Shown here: in pieces, positions 57,058 to 64,000 of the stretch | Numbering within the stretch: the stretch's first letter is position 1 | Layout of the letters: each line of letters opens with the position of its first letter | Assembly: GCA_028571685.1 (NCBI GenBank) | Contig: CM053146.1 | Span: forward strand, 68,109,431 to 68,173,430 | DNA length: 64,000 nucleotides | Direction of reading: 5' to 3' | DNA from: Heterohyrax brucei | Taxonomy: Eukaryota > Chordata > Mammalia > Hyracoidea > Procaviidae | Notes under the pieces: generated by a model | Told to the model about the DNA's origin: nothing | Database searches by the model: none | What the model saw: the letters and a program-made list of their open reading frames with translations, nothing else | Program-made: the position numbers and the translations under genes

Positions 57058-57253
57058 AAGCTTTGGCTGTCAAGTTGGTTCTGGCTCAGTAGTGATCCTA
57101 CAGGACTGAGGAGAACTGCTCACAGGATTTTCAAAGCTGTGATATTTACGGCAGCAGACTGCTACTTCTTTCTGCAGTGGAGCAGCTAGTAAGTTCAAAG
57201 TACCAACTTTTCAGTTAGCAGCTGAGTGTGTCACCACTGCACCACTCATGCTC
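57058..57253 (-). repeat. AfroSINE, long variant, decayed
   Basis: Reverse copy: 'ggctgtcaagttggttctgg', long-variant block 'gtgatatttacggcagcaga', 'gttagcagctgagtgtgtca'. Confidence 0.82.
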
Positions 57254-57263
57254 CTGTTTCTAT

Positions 57264-57405
57264 GGTGACCCCACTGACATCAAGTCCATTCTGACTCATA
57301 GTGACCTTTTAGCCCCCTAGAGCTTCCAAGGAGTGCCTGGCAGACTTGAACAGCCAACCTTCTGGTAGGCAGCCATAGTGTTTAACCACACTGCCACGAA
57401 AGTTG
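57264..57405 (-). repeat. AfroSINE
   Basis: Reverse copy right after the previous one: 'actgacatcaagtccattct', AAGGAGTGCCTGGCAGACTT, head 'ccacactgccacgaaagttg'. 'gtttctatggt' occurs at both its ends (57256-57267 and 57407-57418), a likely target duplication. Confidence 0.9.
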
Positions 57406-57639
57406 CTGTTTCTATGGTACCATAGTAAAAATTATTATTTTTTGTAAAACTGTGCATAAAATAAAGACATTTTTATTGTCAAGTAGCTCTCTAATGGGTG
57501 TTTTTTGTAATGCATAACCCAAGTGTTCAGTAATACGAGTATTCTTGAGAGACATGCTTCAGTACACGAGATCTCTTCAGCATGAAAGAAGTTAACAAGA
57601 AGCCTTGGCATATGTTGCTATCTTGTGGAGACATTTTTT

Positions 57640-57970
57640 TTCTTCCCTCTTCACTTAATTAGCTCCTATTCATATCTCAGTCCTCAGTCCAAATGTCACC
57701 TCTTCGTCAAAGCCTTTCATGACCTTCCTGATAAGGGTAAATCATCCTGTCAGACACTCTAAATAACACCATGAAATTCTCCTTCATGGACCATATCTCA
57801 GTTGTCATTTTTCATCTTACCAGCATGATTATTTATTTGATGTCTGCATCCCCTTCTAGGCTTTAAGCTCTGTTAGTGTGGCAGCACTCTAAGCTTTGTT
57901 TCCACTCTCCTAGCAAAATACCCGGACTTAGGAGGCAGGGCACGCATAGTCAGTGAATGGGTGAGTAAAG
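57640..57970 (+). repeat. L2 LINE 3' fragment
   Basis: 'gtccaaatgtcacctcttcg', 'tcaaagcctttcatgacctt' and 'gctttaagctctgttagtgt' appear in L2 order, ending with 'agtcagtgaatgggtgagta'. Confidence 0.82.
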
Positions 57971-58121
57971 GAACAGCAGCCAACCTGCGAACCCTCTCTG
58001 AAGCTCTGTCTAGCAAGTACATATAACTAAGGCCATATACTAGCCTCCACAATTCTGAAAGGAACCAGACCATGAATAGCATTCAAAAAGGCATATTTAA
58101 AAAATATCATCATTTGTGTCG

Positions 58122-58304
58122 GCAAAGCAGAGGGTCAATGAAAAAGACCACCTTCAACAAGATGAACTGGCACAGTGACTGCAATTACGGGCTCAAACAG
58201 CAAAGACTGTAAGGACAGCCAGGACCAGAAAAGCCTGTCATTCTGTTAGACAAGTTACTGCTATGAATCAGAACTGACTCGACGGCACCAAAAGGGACAA
58301 CAGT
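58122..58304 (+). mobile_element. RTE LINE 3' end fragment
   Basis: Sense 3' end: 'caacaagatgaactggcaca', 'gtgactgcaattacgggctc' and the tail 'atgaatcagaactgactcga'. It matches 30415-30555 of copy A. 5'-truncated to under 200 bp. Confidence 0.87.
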
Positions 58305-58616
58305 ATATCTTGAAATAGTTAATGCTTCATACTGAAGAGATGCTGATAAGTTTTGGAAATTTTTTTGGAAAAATAACATTGCCTGAATGCATACTGACAA
58401 TTTTGTTTTTAATTAAAAAAGAAAGGTATTTTTTTATGTACACCTCAGATCAATTTCAAAATATTAGTAGCTAATCAATGTGAGAACAAACTATTCTAGT
58501 GCATAATTTTTACAAAATATTAAGAAAAAGAAAATGTTTTGTTTCCTAAGTACTTCATGTATTTCTCCAGCTTGAATTAGGAAAAGTCCAAAGCAGTGAA
58601 TTTTTGGTTTCCAGTG

Positions 58617-58800
58617 TGGTAGAAAGAACTGAGACTTTAGAATTTGTCTGAGTTCAAAATGACAAACTAGCTGTGTGTTTTATGAATAAATCTCCTAAAC
58701 TTTCTAAGCCTTTGATTTATCATCCAGGAAATGGAAATAACAGTAATACCATTTAGCAGGAGTGTTATGAAGATCATTTTATCAGCCCTAATGGCATAAA
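58617..58800 (+). repeat. MIR
   Basis: 'gtgtggtagaaagaactgag', 'cctttgatttatcatccagg', 'aggagtgttatgaagatcat' follow MIR order. Confidence 0.72.
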
Positions 58801-58802
58801 AG

Positions 58803-58951
58803 AAGAAACCCAGTGGTGTAGCAGTTAAGTGCTATAGCTGTTTACCAAAAGACTGGCAGCTGGAATCCACTAGATGCTCCTTGGAAACTCTACAGTTCTA
58901 CTCTGTCCTATAGGGTCACAATGAGTCTGAATCTACCTGACAGCAGTGGGT
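58803..58951 (+). repeat. AfroSINE, first of a tandem pair
   Basis: 'gaaacccagtggtgtagcag' head and 'gtcacaatgagtctgaatct' tail. 'Atggggcag' is deleted in the middle. Confidence 0.92.
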
Positions 58952-59110
58952 TAGTGGCACAGTAATTAAGAGTTATGGCTGCTAATCAAAAGGGTGAGCA
59001 GTTCAAATCCATGATTTGCTTGTTGGAAACCCTATGGGGCAATTGTACTGTCCTATAGGGTTGATATGAGTCAGAATTGACTTGACGGCAGCAGGTTTGA
59101 TATTTTTGGT
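58952..59110 (+). repeat. AfroSINE, second of a tandem pair
   Basis: Its head (TAGTGGCACAGTAATTAAGA) follows directly on the tail 'gcagtgggt' of the previous copy. Its tail is GATATGAGTCAGAATTGACT. Same orientation. Confidence 0.92.
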
Positions 59111-59644
59111 GATCTTGTACTGTAGGTAATTTATAAATACTAGTTATATTTCCAGTACTTAAATAACACTAAAAATTTACAGGAAGCTGCTTTTTTCTAT
59201 ACAGGAAACACATTGTCTTAAATTTCTTCAAACGTATAGACTATTTGTAAGACAGACTGCAAGAAATCTGGGTCCAGGTACCACCTGTCCTTGTGTCTTT
59301 GAAATTAATGTAGCTGAAGACACCAGTTTGGGGAGTGAATCCTGTGTGCCAAGAGCTTTACTTTATGGGACTCAATCTTCACAAAAACTCAAGAGTTGTA
59401 ACTCTACCTTTCTTGGAAGAAAATGAGGCTTAAGGCGCAAACCTGATTCCAGTATTACAGATCTTAATCTTATTTAAGTTCAGTGCAGGCCTGGAGCTCT
59501 AGATTTAGTATATATCATTTTTAACCTAGTAAAGCTAATTGATAACTTAGTAAAGCTAACTGACATACGGCCCTTGATCACTATATTTAGACAGGTACTT
59601 TACTAAACTTAACAGAAGTTCTTGATGGATTATTAAAATTCTTA
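59111..59644. other. Unassigned, with a MIR scrap
   Basis: 59335-59435 ('ccaagagctttactttatgg', 'gaagaaaatgaggcttaagg') is MIR-like. The phrase 'tagtaaagctaa' is repeated at 59527 and 59549. Confidence 0.5.
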
Positions 59645-60035
59645 CAGTGCCAGGATTTGTAGTATGTGGACCTAGGATTTAATCCCAGTCCTACCATTAC
59701 TTCTTTTGAAACTTTGGGTAATCTAAAACTTCATTTGCAGAAGGAGGATAATGATATCTAGTTCATGGATTATTGTGATTATTTTTGAGATATTCTACAT
59801 AAATACTTAGCATAGTACATGGCACATGGATTAAAAAAAAAAAAATGCTGCCATTGAATCAGTTCCAACTCAGAGATCCTGTAAATCAGAGTAGAACTGC
59901 CCCATAGAGTTTCCAAGGAGTACCTAGTGGATTTGAACTGCCAACCTTTTGGTTAGCAGCCATTGCACTCAACTCACTATGTCACCAGGGTTTCAGGCAC
60001 ATGGATAGCCCTCACCAAACATTTGTCTTTAATAA
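59645..60035 (+). repeat. MIR interrupted by an AfroSINE
   Basis: The MIR body (59645-59831, with 'acttagcatagtacatggca') resumes at 59996 ('acatggatagccctcaccaa'). Confidence 0.83.
59832..59995 (-). repeat. AfroSINE with 11-bp target duplication
   Basis: Reverse copy with a short A-run. It is bounded by GGCACATGGAT at 59821-59831 and 59996-60006. The perfect duplication gives exact ends for a SINE insertion here. Confidence 0.95.
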
Positions 60036-60310
60036 TAATCATAATAATGACATCTGTAGTGTGTATTTTCCCAAAGAAATAAGTTGATGATTGAGTATTT
60101 GGTGTGACAATATAATACAAGAAAAGATTCAGCAATGCTTATCTTCGGTTGCTTAAAATGACTTCATTCCACAAATCCTTTAGAAAGAATTCTGCTGTAC
60201 TATAGGTATAGTTCATAAAGTATGAGACTCTAATGTATTTTTAGTATTCTTTCTTGAAATTTCAAAGACCTGTGTGGATGGTTTAATCTTTTGTAAACAC
60301 AATCTAGCCA

Positions 60311-60473
60311 AAAAAAATCAAACCTATTGCCACTGAGTAGATTCTAACTCATAGCAACCTTACAGGATAGAGTAAAACTGTTCAATAAGGTGTCCAAAGA
60401 GCACCTGGTGGATTCAACCTGCTGTCCTTTTGTTTAGCTCCTGTTTATCAACCACTGCTCCACCAAGGTTTCC
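60311..60473 (-). repeat. AfroSINE
   Basis: Reverse copy: 'attgccactgagtagattct', 'gcacctggtggattcaacct', head CTCCACCAAGGTTTCC. Confidence 0.93.
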
Positions 60474-61020
60474 AAATACTGTTCTAGAAGTCTAAAATGA
60501 TGGATACTTTTGTTCCTGACAAATTTCTTCAGAAAAACAGAAGCACAGACTGACACGAGACCCCTCAACTAACCCTTGTGCCAATCTTTTTACGAGCATT
60601 CTATATAATGTCTACACAGACCATAAAATAGTTTATATAGACCATAAAATAGGCAATATATTTGAAAGACTCAACACATGAGGAGTGAAGGTTTAGAAAT
60701 GTCACCCTTGAATCCAGTTTTCTTGCTGTTTTTCCTGCTTGGATTCCTCTTCCTCTCTTATCCATCATTTTTATAAGAAAAGACATCATAAACTGAAAGT
60801 ATAAATGACATTTGTGGAATGGTGAAAAGGCATTACTTTGCTTTATTGATAATGATGAAGAAGGAGAGAAGAGTATAAAGGTCACAGATCATCTCTTCTC
60901 CTTTCTATGTCTCTGCAACTGTGTCCAGGGCCTGTTGGTAAAGCCCTATGTGCTTACACCACATGTGTGTTAGTAAGGCCCTATGTGCTTACACCACATG
61001 TGTGGTAACATAGTAGAAAA
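60474..61020. other. Unassigned, next to the ERV remnant
   Basis: No LTR is recognised here although the 3' LTR of the minus-strand ERV would be expected on this side. Short duplicated phrases occur ('agaccataaaatag' at 60618 and 60641). Confidence 0.45.
60937..61005. repeat. Tandem duplication, two units of about 34 bp
   Basis: Two units built on CCCTATGTGCTTACACCACA, nearly identical, ending about 15 bp before the env remnant. Confidence 0.88.
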
Positions 61021-61720
61021 TTAGTAAGTGAGCAATTCAGCACCGAAAGCACTTATGGCCTGAGATGTAGCATTCAAGGCCTTAACCATGGCACAGGCCA
61101 GTCTATTAATTTCAACAGTTAAACCTATTACCACGTCAGGCATGACAAAAAGGGACAAGGATACGCATCCCAAAGGACTGAATAAATATATGTCACCATG
61201 ACAATCTCTGGGAAGGTTAATTTCTCTTATAGTCTGGGAATGGTTAGGTTGGATGTGCTTAATCTGAGGCAGGAATGGGTTGAGCCTTCCCAGGGAGCAA
61301 GTCCCCCTGTAGCATTTGTGGGGACATATGAAAAGGCTTAATTTCCACATAACAAGAACCATCTTTTAGGTAACTGTGTCTATCAGAGTAGGATCCTATC
61401 ATACCTCCATTACATCTGAGGTTATTAACATTGTAACAGAAGGACAGGCAACCTGAAAACTTAATACAGTTTTCACCTGGGGTGGACTATTGAGAACATC
61501 TCTCCATCCTTTTTATTTTTAGTTGGTCCCCAGCTGTAAATATCCCCGTAAATGATGTTCTTTTGAACATACATATCTGAGCACAGTATAATTTCTAACC
61601 AATTCCAGAGGGTTCATACACTAATTAAATATGAGGTAAAAAAAAAATTTTTAACATAAGTACCTCCTGCTAGACAGAAATCAGAGATATTCATTACATT
61701 TCATGCAAGGCAAGTCCATG
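61021..61720 (-). pseudogene. ERV env remnant
   Basis: The main readable part (61362-61021, 113 codons) contains C-Y-R-G-T-C and, near its end, an A-L-N-A-T-S-Q-A-I segment. This is consistent with the region from the end of the surface subunit into the start of the transmembrane subunit of class I env. Most of the surface subunit and the rest of the transmembrane subunit are missing. Assignment rests on position after integrase and these residues. Confidence 0.6.
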
Positions 61721-61726
61721 CATTTT

Positions 61727-62787
61727 TCACTTGGTCAGAAAGGGATGATGTCTTGTGAAAATCCCAGAGTTAAGTGGAGTCCTAGGAAGAGAAAGAGGTT
61801 GCTGGGCGACATTTCTTGAACCTGATCTTGGTTTCCCCTCTGGGTATGGTTTCTCCACTATTTTATGGTTGGGTTCTGTCAAGGAGGCATTCGAATCTGT
61901 GTCTGCTGAGGGGTATGGCCTCACCCAGGCCTTCAGTCCAGCCAATATCACAGCAGTAGGGGTGGTCAGGAGGACCCCCAAAGGCCAGTCCGCTTCTCTT
62001 CCAGCTGTTCTTCAAGCCCCTTTGTCCAAGTTTTTAAGAGAAAGTTATCTCCTGGCTGAAAAGAACGTAAGTTATCTGAGGGTGAGAGTGAAGACCCAGG
62101 GAGAGAAAACTGGTGAATTAAAGACAAAACTTATTAGAGGTGTTGTACGTATTTCTGAGCCTTAAAATCATTTTCTGCCTGTGTGGAAAGCTGCATTGAG
62201 GCAGCCGGGGAGGGTCTGCCATACACAATGTCAAAGAGTCTCAACTTGAGCCTGCTTCTAGGGGCTACCTGGATTCTAAACAAGGCAACTGGCAAGACCT
62301 GATCCCAATGTAAACCTGTCTCTTTACAAGTTTGATTCATCTTCTCAACTTTTCCAGATGACTATGGTCTCCAAGCTGTATGTAGTCTCCATCTAATGCC
62401 TACAAATTTACTCACTTTCTGTATAACTTCAGCAATAACTGACAGGCCATTATTACTCTGCAGAATGGCCAGCAACCCTTAGTGGGGGATAACTTCCTTC
62501 AGTAGAATTTTTATTACTTCAGCTGCTTTTTCTGTCCAGGTGGGGAAGGCTTAAACCCAGCCTGAAAAGGTATCCACTAAGACCAGAAGAAACTTCAATC
62601 CCCGTGTATGAGGTATTTCAATAAAGTCTATCTGCCAGTTCTCAAAGGGTATGGCCCCTTAATGTTGCTGTAAGGGCTTTTTCCTTTGGCTTTCTGGTTT
62701 AGGATTATACTTTAAGCAGATTTAAACATCTAGAGGTGACTTCTTTAATGACCTGGAGTAGGAATTCTCCTCTCCTAATAAACTCAG
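61727..62787 (-). pseudogene. ERV integrase pseudogene
   Basis: Minus strand. The catalytic core is recognisable by V-D-T-F-S-G-W, then a Q-S-N-N-G stretch where the usual second catalytic Asp is changed, then S-S-G-K-V-E with the catalytic Glu retained. The C-terminal part is readable at 62340-62134 (V-L-P-V-A-L-F-R-I) and 61981-61727 (L-L-T-T-P-T-A-V). Several in-frame stops occur in the core. Integrase joins proviral DNA to host DNA; this copy is inactive. Confidence 0.83.
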
Positions 62788-63510
62788 TCAAGGCTTCCTC
62801 CTGTACTGAGTCATTTCATTTAGATGTCTGGTAACTGGGTGGGTCAAAGGCAGAGGTAACCACATCATTCCTGGTTCATCCATCCACCAACCATCTCTCC
62901 CATTTCTAAATCCCTCCTTTTCAGCCCAATCCTTGTCTGTCTTATTGTATATAGGGTGAAAGTCCGACAGAGCAAGTGGTGGCATTAATGGGGCCATGAC
63001 TTCCAACCTTGCCACCTGCCTGGCTGCTGCATCAGCCATCCAGTTGCCTTTGGCAACAAGGTCCATTCCTTTCTGGTGTCCTTGACATTGCATGACTGCC
63101 ATCTTGTAGGGAAGCAGTACAGCTTCTAGCAGGCAGAGGATTTCTTGGCCATTTCCGACTTCCTTTTTCCCAGCTGTCAGTAAGCCCCTTTCTTTCCAAA
63201 TAGCCCCATGAGCATATAAAATTAAATAGGAGAGATTTGAGTCTGTATAAATATTAGCTACTTTCCCTTCTGACAGTTCTACAGCTCTAGCCAATGCTAT
63301 GAGTTCTGCCCATTGGGCTGAAGTTCTGTGGGGGAAGGGCCTTCATTTCAATTGGTTCGTCCATGCTCACCATCACATACTCTGCCCTCTGTGTTCTTTT
63401 CTCAACACAACTGCTCCTATCCACAAATAGCGTCCAACATGACTCCTCAAAAGGGCTGTCCACCAAATCAGGTCAACTAGAAAATACCTGTTCTGTTACC
63501 TCCAAGCACT
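62788..63510 (-). pseudogene. ERV RNase H domain pseudogene with a long open stretch
   Basis: A 168-codon open stretch (63294-62788) holds I-Y-T-D-S-N with a catalytic Asp, C-Q-G-H-Q-K-G, and N-W-M-A-D-A-A-A-R with the last catalytic Asp. The N-terminal strand with L-F-V-D-R-S lies upstream in another frame (about 63430). RNase H removes the RNA strand during reverse transcription. The frame break between the N-terminal and main parts disables it. Confidence 0.87.
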
Positions 63511-64000
63511 GATGTTATAAAGTTTCCCAGCTAGGATCAGGGAGTAGAGTGGCAGAACTCAAACCAGCCACTACCTTCAAAGTTACCTCTGGGTTGTTCA
63601 GAAGAATGACTTGATATTTTCCCATCCAGTCTGCTGTCATCCACAAGTTTCTCTTCTTCTGGAGGAGGGTGAGCACATGGTGAGGAACACACACTATCAC
63701 AGGTTGTCCCAGTATGAACTTACCTGCTTCTTGGAGAAGATCACAATTGGCTGCCATTGCTCGCAGGCAGGGTGGTGGCCCAGCGGAGAACAATGAAGTC
63801 TAGTTGCTTAGAAAGATAAATGACTGGCTGAGGAATGTTCCTGAAGTGCTGAATGAGCACCCCCAGTCCTGGGCCCTGTCTTTCACACACATATATTGTG
63901 AAGAGTTTTGGTAGGTTTGGTAGACCTGAGGCTGGGGCTTCTGTTAGTAATTGTTTGAGGATTTCAAAGGCTTTAGTGCATTCATGCGACCATTTGAGGG
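63511..64000 (-). pseudogene. ERV reverse transcriptase C-terminal part
   Basis: It enters from the right edge with E-I-L-K-Q-L-L-T and V-I-Y-L-S-K-Q-L-D, the thumb-to-connection region, then shifts frame near 63790. It continues in a 92-codon frame (63793-63515) with L-L-Q-E-A-G-K and L-L-P-D-P-S-W. The polymerase active site is not in the window. Confidence 0.83.

Larger units (their letters stand above)
61021..64000 (-). mobile_element. Class I endogenous retrovirus, 3' half, decayed
   Basis: On the minus strand the order is RT connection, RNase H, integrase, short env remnant, as in gammaretrovirus-like ERV1 elements. The 5' half lies beyond the window and no 3' LTR is recognised on the left. 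Frames are broken by stops and shifts. Env is far shorter than usual, implying a large deletion. It is a fossil provirus without coding ability for a complete viral protein. Confidence 0.87.

Noticed and set aside
61755-62165. 136-codon plus-strand frame as a gene
   Set aside because: It is antisense to the ERV integrase region, which is recognisable on the minus strand.
1-64000. CRISPR array, phage-like defence system or operon
   Set aside because: The SINE and LINE content shows a mammalian nuclear genome. The many similar repeats are dispersed, not regularly spaced, and no short-spacer array exists.

Overview
This window is a gene-poor stretch of mammalian nuclear DNA, most likely from an afrotherian and probably an elephant or close relative. 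The diagnostic signal is about forty copies of an afrotherian tRNA-derived SINE (AfroSINE). In one orientation it opens with a 'CCTGGTGGCATAGTGGTTAAG' type head and ends in a 'CTATGAGTCGGAATCGACTC' type tail. It occurs alongside several copies of the RTE/BovB-like LINE (RTE1 type) whose 3' end resembles that tail. Assignment to Afrotheria rests on known repeat distribution; the elephant assignment is inference. I find no intact host gene, no RNA gene, no CRISPR array and no bacterial-type feature. Nearly all long ORFs are pieces of decayed mobile elements or chance frames.

Layout. 1-2.9 kb: a decayed full-length mariner and a second mariner composite that folds back on itself. 2.9-7.9 kb: a long RTE-tailed SINE with a tRNA-like end, several AfroSINEs and unassigned DNA. 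7.9-11.7 kb: old L1/HAL1-like sequence, a 5'- and 3'-truncated RTE fragment, and two L1 3' ends, the second with a readable ORF2 C-terminus. 11.7-17.5 kb: mostly single-copy AT-rich DNA with SINE-interrupted MIRs and one candidate exon-like segment (14333-14434). 17.5-21.2 kb: RTE fragments and two L1 3'UTR-type repeats with the same start point. 23.5-26.2 kb: a truncated RTE split by a MaLR-type LTR element. 27.1-30.6 kb: a near full-length RTE with a perfect 12-bp target duplication. 31.7-38.0 kb: old L1, a second near full-length RTE in the opposite direction, an interrupted MIR and an L1 3' end. 38.1-44 kb: mainly unassigned DNA with a possible processed pseudogene. 44-54.3 kb: MaLR-type LTRs in both orientations, an old L1 and SINEs. 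54.3-61 kb: unassigned DNA, SINEs, MIR/L2. 61.0-64.0 kb: the 3' half of a decayed class I endogenous retrovirus on the minus strand (RT connection, RNase H, integrase, a short env remnant) running off the right edge.

The elements work as layered parasites. RTE appears to be the enzyme source for the AfroSINEs, because they share a 3' tail. The relative ages can be read from nesting: MIR and L2 are oldest, then old L1 and MaLR, then RTE, AfroSINE and the afrotherian L1 tails. All coordinates of repeats are estimates read by eye, accurate to about 5-20 bp unless a target duplication fixes them.
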